Source: Roseburia sp. (GTDB lineage Bacteria; Bacillota; Clostridia; Lachnospirales; Lachnospiraceae). Taken from it: DNA of 36,315 bases. The translations under genes were made by a program, and so were the position numbers. Positions 8,001 through 14,472 of the stretch are shown here, piece after piece. The notes beneath the pieces are model-generated. The model ran no database searches, had not been told where the DNA came from, and saw nothing but the letters and a program-made list of their open reading frames with translations. The stretch covers positions 1 through 36,315 of the forward strand of contig JAHZFL010000003.1 in NCBI GenBank assembly GCA_019421345.1. The letters run 5' to 3'. The first letter of the stretch is position 1, and every line of letters starts with the position of its first letter.

Positions 8001-10737
8001 GCGGCTGACACAGTCTCAGTATAATGGCTGGTCGCAGATTACCGAGATCATACGGGCGGACGCGAGCAGGATATGCTTTGCCTATGATGAGGAAGGGCGG
8101 CTTGCTGCCCTCAAAAATCCCGAAGGCGGCTGCAGGAGATGGACGTATCATGCAGATGATGCACTAAAAAAGATAATTGATGAGGCGGGATGTGAAACGT
8201 TTTATCAATACAATGCGCAAAGGCTTGTGGAGGAAATTGTTTTTGCGAATGGAGCGAAGGTCCGTCTGGCATATGACGGGGATTTGAATTTATGTAAGGC
8301 GACATTGCCGGACGGAAGTTTCTCATCGTGGGGGTACGACGGTATGGGAAATTGTCTGTCTGAGCGAAATGCCGCCGGAGCGGTTTGGGAGTACCGGTAT
8401 GACAGGAAGAACCGGATGACAGGAGCAAGGCTGCCGGACGGAAATGAAATTCAGCTTGCCTATGACGGCTACGAATCGGTGGTACATGCAAAGGATCGGC
8501 AGACAGAGGTTTCTTTTACCTATACGATTCTGGGCAGCGTTGCCTCCAGAAGTGAGGGCGGGCACAGCACCGTTTATGAGTATAACGGGCGTGAGGAGCT
8601 GGTTTCCGTGACGAATGAAAACGGAGAGGTCTACCGTCTGGAGCGTGATGCGAAGGGCAGGGTCGTAAAGGAGATAGGCTATGACGGCATCATCCGCACC
8701 TATGAACGCGATTATTCCGGTCTTGTGACAAAAATCTGCCGTCCAGGAGGGCGTTATACAAGGTATCAGCGCGATTTTCTGGGTCGGATCATACGGGCAG
8801 ATTATCAGGATCACACCTATGAGACGTTTACCTATGATAAAAACGGAGCGATCACGGAGGCTGCAAATCAACATGAAAGGGTGAAGATTGAGCGCGATTC
8901 TCTGGGTCGGGTGATCCGCGAATGGCAGGGGGAACGCTGGATTGCAAGCCGGTACGATGGATTGGGAAATCGGATTGGGACAGAAAGCAGCTTCGGGGCA
9001 AATATTTTGAGTGAACGCAATGAGCTGGGAGCGCTTGTGCATTTGACGGCGTATCGACAGAAGGAGCGGGCTTGGTCTGCACAGATGCAGTATAACGCGT
9101 GCGGTGCGGAGACACAGCGCCTGTTTTCCAACGGAATCAGCAGTTGCTGGGAGTATGACGTTGCAGGCAGACCGGTCTTTCATGAGGTGAGGAGCAGCAG
9201 TGCGCCAGATGCTTTAGGGGGCGGTAAGGTGTTTGAGGCACGCAGATACCGGTGGGATGTAAATCATCGTTTGCAGGAGATCACAAATGAACTGACACGG
9301 GAAAGTGCCGTATTTTCTTATGAAAATGCCGGGAGATCTATTTGCGCGCGGGAGAGGGGCTTTGAGACGATTTTTCGCACGATGGACGCGGTGGGCAATT
9401 TATATGAGACGAGAGATTGCAGTGACCGTATTTATGGCGCCGGAAGCCGTCTGGAGCAGTCCGGGATTGACCGAAAGGAAATGCGCAATCAGTATCAGGG
9501 CGGCTTTGGAAGGCTTGTGACAAAAGGCAGGACATTTTTCTATGACGAGGAGGGAAATCTTGCAAAAAAAGTCGAGCCCGATGGAAGTACATGGACGTAT
9601 GCGTATTTTGGAAACGGGATGCTGCGGGAGGTCATAAGACCGGATCAAAGCCGCGTTTGCTTCCAATACGACGCGTTTGGCAGAAGAACGGAAAAATCCG
9701 TAACCAAAACAGCGCGTAAGAACCAGGGGAAAAAGAGACGGCAGAGGGTCACGCGGTTTTTATGGAACGGAAATGCGCTGCTGCATGAATGGGAGGAAAT
9801 GCGGACAGAGGAAGCAAAGGCGTCCGATGTTCGTGTGGATTACCGCGCAGAGTTTCTTCTGAAGATGGAGCAGAGAGAGGCAGAGCGCAGACGGAGAGAG
9901 GCAGAGCAGGGAGAGAAAATTCCAAAGAGCCTGATCACATGGATTTTTGAGGATGACCTGATCCCGAGAGGAAAGCTGACGGAAAAGCAAAATTACAGTA
10001 TCATCAGCGATTATCTGGGAACGCCGCAAAGGGTGTATGATGAAAGCGGAAAAGAAGTATGGGAGATGGCGCTCGATCTCTACGGACGTGTCAAGGGCGC
10101 GCCAAAGGATCGGTATGGCAGAGCAGAACGGCGGATTGGCGCAGGAAAGCTGATCCCATTCCGTTTTCAGGGTCAGTACGAGGATGAGGAGACGGGATTA
10201 TATTATAACCGTTTCCGCTATTACGATCCGAATGAGGGCTGCTATACGCAGCAGGACCCGATTGGATTAGCCGGAGGCAATCCTACCTTGTACGGATATG
10301 TTTCCGATCCTCTTTGCGAGCTCGATCCATTTGGATTGGTTTGGGATGATCTGCGGCCGGGAGGCTTGGGACACCATCTATTTCCGAGGTCTGTTGCAAA
10401 AAAACTCGGCATCGGGGAATTAGCGCAGCTTACCGCGCTTTCGTGGTATCCAAACGATGCGGCAGGATCGGGACTACTGCATCAGAAGATGCACCGTGCG
10501 CTGATCGAGCAGGGAGTCCCTTATCACGGCAGCAAATTTACAGGAACCATAGACGATTTTTGGAAAATGGCGCACCGTGCCTATGAGGGGATTGAGGCAA
10601 AGGGATATTTGAAGATTCCGAGGGCGAAGGACAGCCAGGTATTTGAAAATTTAACGCCGCAGGAAGCGATACATAAAATCAAGGATCTGTATGATAAGGA
10701 ACAAATTCAGACGATCCATGCAGTTCACTGTAAGTAG
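5020..10737 (+). CDS. VgrG-like/Rhs fusion polymorphic toxin with C-terminal GHH (HNH/Endo VII-type) nuclease
   Basis: This 1905-residue effector has AAGGAGG before its ATG. Residues 1 to about 290 are gpD/VgrG-like (QLLLQYRETDWAFLRRLATQ). An OB-fold follows at about 295-370 (CDCMPEVGSIVSVYFPDS) and a needle-like strand region at about 380-480. Residues about 505-640 are hydrophobic and Ala/Gly-rich (LLLNVLIGLGAVAVAVAAVV and more), suited to membrane insertion. A DUF6531-type start of the Rhs cage is at about 685 (GGDPVDLVSGNVIY), then dozens of YD repeats, then the Rhs core end (YNRFRYYDP near 1725, DPIGL at 1746, DPFGL at 1769-1773). The DPxGL motif marks the usual self-cleavage site. The last ~130 residues are the toxin, with GHHLFPRS (H1785, H1786) and LLHQKMHRAL, typical of HNH/Endonuclease VII-fold DNases of the SHH/GHH type. 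Expected target is DNA in a recipient cell; delivery route is unknown. Confidence 0.9.
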   Translation: MDKKKLYLEGEGEEFVHGHLGVECPYPMQSIEELSVTGRLDEHGRVWVKGILRHEAALDCIRHVGSRDSILVYAEKGGKRTTLFSGVIAAVDISCREDVYSVAIEGLSWSSLLDYGEKCRSFPDGTETCAKIISEVLSAYDKSYFMDADHLARQETGQLLLQYRETDWAFLRRLATQLHTHLTADTAGDGPGFWFGLPKNHRAAVSVGEVVREKDMGAYYEAASGDFPVKEEQFVRYRIRSSVRLELGAMTEYEGRPLIVAESCMVLRQGVLQYHYVLAAEPSLIVSRKNNPYIQGISLQGEVLERRNRQLKVRLQTDGATERAGWFPYAAQAGSVCDCMPEVGSIVSVYFPDSDERSAIAVNDVRQNGGSCAKTSNPAVKYLETKDGQELRLGGGELGFTAHEALFLKLREADGVLLQSHMDLDLFTRQKLSMEAKELVRIFARTGNILVGAKGESSLYLMGGANGETHLKAGAGLIYEGRRKEVFSERLNQAIAYKEKSFDWGKLLLNVLIGLGAVAVAVAAVVTGGAALVAAGAVAQATVASAAIGAAIGGTISVGVKAISDIARGEVSAPQDYALAGVKGAVEGAVAGAVLGVPALQGAGLLTKMFASGGVSFVTDGISQGIDICFQGGAYHWEEGLLSFGVGFMMPAASAAIRKGARKILEKFGKNMPQWLERAFCKLGGDPVDLVSGNVIYDTIDFELPGPIPLQWRRIWCSASRITGHLGHGTRYSYEMGLEVSEDGLVAMVFLNDGRVGVFPNILVGEEFFSDYNRLVLRRHEDHYELFDPQTRYSYLLYPGEGGYLPYKLTKLQNRQGHRIEFFYDRSGYLCRIIDSAGRALKVTTNENGRITRVACMEGEKEGQMLVAYAYHETQELGTITDAVGADICLEYREHLLVKKTDRNKHSFYWRYDKYEDGARAVRTWGDGDVLSLWLEYHDEECYNTVKTSRESPPSQYHYDKRWLCTRIVYPDFTERREEYNDRYQLVRVIDEEGRLTQSQYNGWSQITEIIRADASRICFAYDEEGRLAALKNPEGGCRRWTYHADDALKKIIDEAGCETFYQYNAQRLVEEIVFANGAKVRLAYDGDLNLCKATLPDGSFSSWGYDGMGNCLSERNAAGAVWEYRYDRKNRMTGARLPDGNEIQLAYDGYESVVHAKDRQTEVSFTYTILGSVASRSEGGHSTVYEYNGREELVSVTNENGEVYRLERDAKGRVVKEIGYDGIIRTYERDYSGLVTKICRPGGRYTRYQRDFLGRIIRADYQDHTYETFTYDKNGAITEAANQHERVKIERDSLGRVIREWQGERWIASRYDGLGNRIGTESSFGANILSERNELGALVHLTAYRQKERAWSAQMQYNACGAETQRLFSNGISSCWEYDVAGRPVFHEVRSSSAPDALGGGKVFEARRYRWDVNHRLQEITNELTRESAVFSYENAGRSICARERGFETIFRTMDAVGNLYETRDCSDRIYGAGSRLEQSGIDRKEMRNQYQGGFGRLVTKGRTFFYDEEGNLAKKVEPDGSTWTYAYFGNGMLREVIRPDQSRVCFQYDAFGRRTEKSVTKTARKNQGKKRRQRVTRFLWNGNALLHEWEEMRTEEAKASDVRVDYRAEFLLKMEQREAERRRREAEQGEKIPKSLITWIFEDDLIPRGKLTEKQNYSIISDYLGTPQRVYDESGKEVWEMALDLYGRVKGAPKDRYGRAERRIGAGKLIPFRFQGQYEDEETGLYYNRFRYYDPNEGCYTQQDPIGLAGGNPTLYGYVSDPLCELDPFGLVWDDLRPGGLGHHLFPRSVAKKLGIGELAQLTALSWYPNDAAGSGLLHQKMHRALIEQGVPYHGSKFTGTIDDFWKMAHRAYEGIEAKGYLKIPRAKDSQVFENLTPQEAIHKIKDLYDKEQIQTIHAVHCK

Positions 10738-10745
10738 GAGAGTGG

Positions 10746-11696
10746 GTGAGGATGAAATGGATAATTGCGGCATTGCTGACGATGACCTTGCTCCTGGCTG
10801 GATGTGGGAGCAGTGAAACAGGAAGTATTTCTATCACGGAGTCGGCTAGTTCTGCGGAAAGTACGGTGGAAGAAACCGAAGCTCCGAAAGCCCGTATGAG
10901 GCTGTCCGAATCAGCCGGAAGACCGATAGAAAAAACGGCTTTTGATCTTACTGTAGTCCTTAAGTCAAAAATAAGAGAGGATTTGCCGGAATTTACTTTT
11001 ACAATAGACGCATGGCGGGATGCCTCGTCAAAAAATTATCATGTGAAAACTATCCGTGTGACGGAAAATGAAAATGAAATACAAAATATTCCGATTGAGT
11101 ATTTAAGCTTGAACGGCAGGACAGAGATCAATGAGACGGATGGTGATACATTAGGATTTTCCTTGGAGGATTTGAACTTTGACGGATATTTGGATATTCG
11201 CCAGTATGATGTGACAGATGGAGCTTACCTGATTGATTATGTGTATCTGATCTGGAACAAGCAAAAACAGCAGTTTGAATATATTCCTGAGCTGAACGCG
11301 ATCAGCGGTGCGAAATTTGATCAGGAGAAAAAGCAGATCTATGGAATGCAGAGGGGGAGCGCCGGTAGTCATTATTATGAGACATGGGAATATATTTACG
11401 GTCGTCCTGTTATGGTCGGGGAGTTGACGCAAGAGGAGGTGCACTTGGAGGCAAAGCAGATATTGGAATATTGTTCCGAGGCAGGGGTACAGACAGATGC
11501 AGCATATACGATCGTGATGTATGAAAGGCTTGAGCGGAGAAATAACAATACGGGAGAAATGCATACGGTAACGGAAGATTATGTTTTCTATGAATCGAAA
11601 GACGGAAGTCTGTTTTCTGACGAATATCTGCGTGTTTCCGTATTCTCGGAAATGGGAAAATCCATTTCTCAAAAGGGATGGAGGATAGAAAGATGA
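10746..11696 (+). CDS. lipoprotein, candidate immunity protein of the Rhs toxin
   Basis: This 316-residue protein has a signal peptide and lipobox (LLLAGC), so it should be anchored outside the membrane. A GTG at 10746 fits the GGAG at 10737-10740; the in-frame ATG at 10752 is the alternative start. After a Ser/Thr/Glu linker comes a strand-rich domain with LEDLNFDGYLDIRQYDV, an acidic pattern also seen in XAC2610-like proteins, which include the periplasmic inhibitor of a Xanthomonas toxin. It lies 8 nt after the toxin gene, the standard immunity position. What is odd is location: a nuclease should be neutralised in the cytoplasm. It may block entry at the surface, or be an unrelated accessory lipoprotein. 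Function is not proven. Confidence 0.6.
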   Translation: MRMKWIIAALLTMTLLLAGCGSSETGSISITESASSAESTVEETEAPKARMRLSESAGRPIEKTAFDLTVVLKSKIREDLPEFTFTIDAWRDASSKNYHVKTIRVTENENEIQNIPIEYLSLNGRTEINETDGDTLGFSLEDLNFDGYLDIRQYDVTDGAYLIDYVYLIWNKQKQQFEYIPELNAISGAKFDQEKKQIYGMQRGSAGSHYYETWEYIYGRPVMVGELTQEEVHLEAKQILEYCSEAGVQTDAAYTIVMYERLERRNNNTGEMHTVTEDYVFYESKDGSLFSDEYLRVSVFSEMGKSISQKGWRIER

Positions 11697-11800
11697 ATCA
11701 CTCATTTCATTTGTCTTTGTCCGAAACCAAGACAGCCTTTGATGAGAGGATGTGTAAGCTGAAACAAAACAGCAGAAAAACCTTGCTTTTTTTTGCGTAG
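11693..11800 (+). CDS. possible 35-codon ORF coupled to the lipoprotein gene
   Basis: ATG at 11693 overlaps the lipoprotein stop as ATGA, and GGAGG (11680-11684) lies 8 nt upstream, an ideal arrangement for coupled translation. The product starts MNHSFHLSLSETKTAF, is charged in the middle, ends in LLFFA, and matches nothing I know. The reading frame runs through a T-rich tract and stops inside the -35 region of the rimP promoter. It may be a true small protein, a remnant of a longer gene, or chance. Confidence 0.35.
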   Translation: MNHSFHLSLSETKTAFDERMCKLKQNSRKTLLFFA

Positions 11801-11821
11801 GGTGCTATGCTTACTTATGAT
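11793..11821 (+). promoter_or_regulatory. sigma-A promoter of the rimP-nusA-infB operon
   Basis: TTGCGT (11793-11798), 17-bp spacer, TATGAT (11816-11821). Transcription would start near 11828, only a few bases before the strong leader hairpin at 11833. The T8 run (11787-11794) next to the -35 follows a weak AGCA/TGCT stem and may end transcription of the effector cluster poorly. Confidence 0.55.
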
Positions 11822-11832
11822 AACACGGTGAC

Positions 11833-11868
11833 TGAATTGAGAGAGGGCGCAAGTCCTCTCTCAATTCA
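11833..11868 (+). promoter_or_regulatory. 14-bp perfect hairpin in the rimP operon leader
   Basis: TGAATTGAGAGAGG (11833-11846) and CCTCTCTCAATTCA (11855-11868) are exact complements around the loop GCGCAAGT. It lies at the 5' end of the predicted transcript and is not followed by a T tract, so it is unlikely to be an intrinsic terminator. It may stabilise the mRNA or bind a regulator. Confidence 0.5.
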
Positions 11869-11969
11869 TGTTGACTTAAGCGCAGCCCAAAAGAAGCGGC
11901 GTCTGCAAGCAGCAGAGCATGTGCTGGGGTCACCGGATAAAATTGAATATTGAGAAGGAAGGTGTACAC

Positions 11970-12434
11970 ATGTCAAAGCGTGAAAGTTACGAAACGCGCA
12001 CCGAAGAATTATTGACTCCCATATTGGAACGGCTGAATTTTGAACTGGTGGATGTGGAGTATGTGAAGGAAGGCGGCACATGGTATCTGCGTGCTTATAT
12101 CGACAAGGAAGGCGGAATTACCATCAATGACTGTGAGACGGTCGCCAGAGAGATGAATGAGATTTTAGACAGAGAAGATTTTGTGGAGGACTCCTATGTA
12201 TTTGAGGTGAGCTCGCCGGGACTTGGGAGACCATTAAAAAAAGAAAAGGATTATATTCGCAGCATGGGGAAAAAGGTGGAGCTGCGCACCTACCGCGCCA
12301 TCAACAGAGAGAAGGAATTTTATGGAATTTTGGCAGAATATGATGCGGCAACCGTGACGATCGAGCAGGAGAACGGTATCAGAAGAACCTTTGAAAAAAG
12401 TGATCTTGCGCTTATTCGTCTGGCGTTTGATTGA
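11970..12434 (+). CDS. rimP: ribosome maturation factor RimP
   Basis: RimP assists maturation of the 30S subunit. The true start is taken as ATG 11970 (MSKRESYE) because GAAGGAAGG precedes it; a longer frame from 11919 adds 17 residues without a good ribosome site. The 154-residue product has the N-terminal alpha-beta domain (FELVDVEYVKEGGTWYLRAY, INDCETVAREMNEILD), the hallmark YVFEVSSPGLGRPLKKEKDY, and a C-terminal Sm-like barrel ending in the DLALIRLAFD strand, the full length of the family. It is the first gene of the conserved operon that continues with nusA and infB. Confidence 0.95.
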   Translation: MSKRESYETRTEELLTPILERLNFELVDVEYVKEGGTWYLRAYIDKEGGITINDCETVAREMNEILDREDFVEDSYVFEVSSPGLGRPLKKEKDYIRSMGKKVELRTYRAINREKEFYGILAEYDAATVTIEQENGIRRTFEKSDLALIRLAFD

Positions 12435-12470
12435 CATAAGAGCGGCTCGCGAAGCGTGTCGCTCGTTGTT
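12433..12470 (+). repeat. dispersed 38-bp hairpin repeat, well-conserved copy
   Basis: GACATAAGAGCGGCTCGCG then AAGCGTGTCGCTCGTTGTT. GAGCG can pair with CGCTC and the core CGC-GAA-GCG forms a tight inner hairpin. It starts at the rimP stop codon (TGA overlap). Close relatives are at 24756-24793 and 24795-24832. The rest of the rimP-nusA spacer (12471-12638) holds only the small hairpin at 12573-12587 and the nusA ribosome site. Confidence 0.8.
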
Positions 12471-12572
12471 AGGAGCGGGGAACGCATAGTGCAGGAAGCC
12501 CGATGAGGCAGAAAGACGGAACGATCGGAACATTATGAGAGAAAAAGTGTCCGATGGAACAGAGAGAAAAAA

Positions 12573-12587
12573 CTGTCTGACAGACAG
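12573..12587. other. short hairpin flanked by A runs between rimP and nusA
   Basis: CTGTCT (12573-12578) pairs with AGACAG (12582-12587) around a 3-nt loop; AAAAAA precedes it and AAAAAAC follows it. On the minus strand it would look like a small intrinsic terminator, but no minus-strand gene ends here. Read through on the plus strand it is a minor leader structure. Confidence 0.35.
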
Positions 12588-12638
12588 AAAAAACAGATTG
12601 TTTGGATACGCTTAGTAAAGTAAGAGGAGGATTATCAA

Positions 12639-13868
12639 ATGGGCAACAGTGAATTGTTAGAAGCGTTGAATATATTAGAGCGGGAGAAGAATATCAGTAA
12701 GGAGACATTGCTTGAGGCGATCGAAAATTCTCTCATCACCGCGTGCAAAAATCATTTTGGAAAATCAGAGAATGTAAAAGTAAGCATTGATCCGGATACC
12801 TGCGAGTATCATGTATTTCAGGAGAAAACAGTCGTAGAGCAGGTGGAGGATGCGGTAGAGCAGATCAGCGTTGTCAACGCAAAGATGATCGATTCCAAAT
12901 ATGAGGTGGGCGACATTGTTAATATAGAAGTGGAATCAAAGGAATTTGGACGTATTGCGACGCAGAATGCAAAAAATGTGATCCTCCAGAAAATCCGTGA
13001 GGAAGAACGTAAGGTATTATTTGACGAATATTACAGCAAGGAGAAGGACGTTGTCACCGGAGTGGTACAGCGTTATATCGGAAGAAACGTCAGCATCAAT
13101 CTTGGAAAGGTGGACGCCGTTCTGACAGAAAACGAGCAGGTCAGAGGAGAGATTTTCCAGCCGACCGAGCGTATCAAGCTGTATGTGCTTGAGGTAAAGG
13201 CAACGTCGAAGGGGCCAAAGATTTTAGTGTCGAGAACGCATCCGGAGCTGGTGAAGCGTTTGTTTGAATCTGAGGTGACAGAGGTAAAGGAGGGCGTTGT
13301 TGAGATCAAGGCGATCGCGCGAGAGGCGGGAAGCAGAACAAAAATTGCCGTATGGTCCAATGACCCTGACGTAGATCCGGTAGGCGCGTGTGTCGGCATG
13401 AACGGCGCAAGAGTCAATGCGATCGTCAACGAGCTGCGCGGAGAGAAGATCGATATTATCACATGGAATGAGAATCCGGCGATGATGATCGAGAATGCAT
13501 TAAGTCCGGCAAAGGTAATTTCGGTTATTGCAGACGCGGAAGAAAAGTCCGCAAAGGTGGTTGTGCCTGATTATCAGTTGTCACTTGCGATCGGCAAGGA
13601 AGGACAGAATGCGAGACTTGCCGCGAGACTGACCGGCTTTAAGATCGATATTAAGAGCGAGACACAGGCGCGCGAATCGGGTGACTTCCTCGATTATGAG
13701 AATGAGTATGAGGACGACGAATACTACGAGGAGGATTATGAATCCGAAGAAAGCTATGAATCCGAAGAAGTCTATGATGAAGGAGATATAACGGAGCAAG
13801 ACAGCGGATCCGCAGCGGGAGATGACCTTGATGAGGAATATGCAGAGGATGATGCTTATGAAGAATAA
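12639..13868 (+). CDS. nusA: transcription termination/antitermination factor NusA
   Basis: NusA binds RNA polymerase and nascent RNA and modulates pausing, termination and antitermination. The ATG at 12639 follows AGAGGAGG. The 409-residue protein has the N-terminal polymerase-binding domain (about 1-125), an S1 domain (about 130-200, DVVTGVVQRYIGRNVSINLG) and two KH domains (about 205-345, with DPVGACVGMNGARVNAIVNE and LSLAIGKEGQNARLAARLTG). It lacks the C-terminal acidic repeats of the E. coli protein but carries a different tail of about 60 residues made almost only of D, E, Y and S. It is longer than the 371-residue B. subtilis protein because of this tail. The 3' end overlaps ylxR. Confidence 0.97.
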   Translation: MGNSELLEALNILEREKNISKETLLEAIENSLITACKNHFGKSENVKVSIDPDTCEYHVFQEKTVVEQVEDAVEQISVVNAKMIDSKYEVGDIVNIEVESKEFGRIATQNAKNVILQKIREEERKVLFDEYYSKEKDVVTGVVQRYIGRNVSINLGKVDAVLTENEQVRGEIFQPTERIKLYVLEVKATSKGPKILVSRTHPELVKRLFESEVTEVKEGVVEIKAIAREAGSRTKIAVWSNDPDVDPVGACVGMNGARVNAIVNELRGEKIDIITWNENPAMMIENALSPAKVISVIADAEEKSAKVVVPDYQLSLAIGKEGQNARLAARLTGFKIDIKSETQARESGDFLDYENEYEDDEYYEEDYESEESYESEEVYDEGDITEQDSGSAAGDDLDEEYAEDDAYEE

Positions 13869-14148
13869 GAAAATTCCGATGCGCCAGTGTGTGGGCTGTC
13901 GGGAGATGAAGGCGAAAAAGGAGATGCTTCGCGTCATCAAAACGGCTGACCAAAACGGAGCGGAGAGCGGGATCCTTTTGGATGAAACAGGAAGAAAAAA
14001 TGGCAGGGGGGCATATGTGTGCAAAAGCAGCGCCTGTCTGAAGGCGGCGATAAAAAATAAGGGTCTGGAGCGATCCTTAAAGACGCCGATCCCGCAGGAG
14101 ATTTATGAAATGCTGACAAAGGAGATGGAGGAGCTTGAAGCCAGATAA
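13858..14148 (+). CDS. ylxR: YlxR (RnpM)-family RNA-binding protein
   Basis: A small basic protein of 96 residues from ATG 13858, with AGAGG 9 nt upstream and an 11-nt overlap with nusA; in-frame ATGs at 13822 and 13849 are less well placed. The signature PMRQCVGCREMKAKKEMLRV near the N-terminus, GRGAYVCKSSACLKAAIK in the middle and a basic C-terminus define the family, with the Cys residues typical of many members. The B. subtilis homologue has been reported to bind RNase P RNA and modulate the enzyme. It lies at its usual place between nusA and the L7Ae-like gene. Confidence 0.93.
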   Translation: MKNKKIPMRQCVGCREMKAKKEMLRVIKTADQNGAESGILLDETGRKNGRGAYVCKSSACLKAAIKNKGLERSLKTPIPQEIYEMLTKEMEELEAR

Positions 14149-14464
14149 GGTATTATCGATGCTTGGCATCGCGGCGAAGTCCGGCAGTATTGTGAGCGGA
14201 GAGTTTTCCACGGAAAAGGCAGTCAAGGAGGGGAAGGCATATCTGGTGATCGTGGCGTCTGACGCTTCCGACAACACGCAGAAGATGTTTTCCAATATGA
14301 CACAATTCTATGGAGTGCCGATGTACCGGTACGGAGATAAGGAAACGCTGGGGCATTTTATAGGAAAAGAATTTCGTGCATCACTTGCGCTGACAAATGA
14401 GGGACTGGCAAAAGCGATCAAAGAAAAAATAGAGCAAATGCAACAACTGAATATAGGGAGGTAA
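14135..14464 (+). CDS. L7Ae/L30e-family ribosomal protein (YlxQ-like)
   Basis: A 109-residue RNA-binding protein of the L7Ae fold, related to B. subtilis YlxQ, expected to recognise kink-turn RNA. The TTG at 14135 is preferred because AAAGGAG (14118-14124) lies 10 nt upstream and the product then begins MKPDKVLSMLGIAAKSGSI, the usual family N-terminus; ATG 14159 would remove part of the first helix. GKAYLVIVASDASDNTQK and the VPMYRYGDKETLGHFIGK segment are typical. It overlaps ylxR by 14 nt and precedes infB by 8 nt, so it is probably translationally coupled. Confidence 0.9.
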   Translation: MKPDKVLSMLGIAAKSGSIVSGEFSTEKAVKEGKAYLVIVASDASDNTQKMFSNMTQFYGVPMYRYGDKETLGHFIGKEFRASLALTNEGLAKAIKEKIEQMQQLNIGR

Positions 14465-14472
14465 CGAGATAG

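Noticed and set aside
8323..9183. 286-codon open frame on the minus strand inside the Rhs gene
   Set aside because: It is a shadow of the YD-repeat coding frame, with no motif or ribosome site of its own.
5020..10737. WapA-type secreted wall toxin explanation of the Rhs gene
   Set aside because: There is no signal peptide and no wall-binding domain; the N-terminus is VgrG-like instead.
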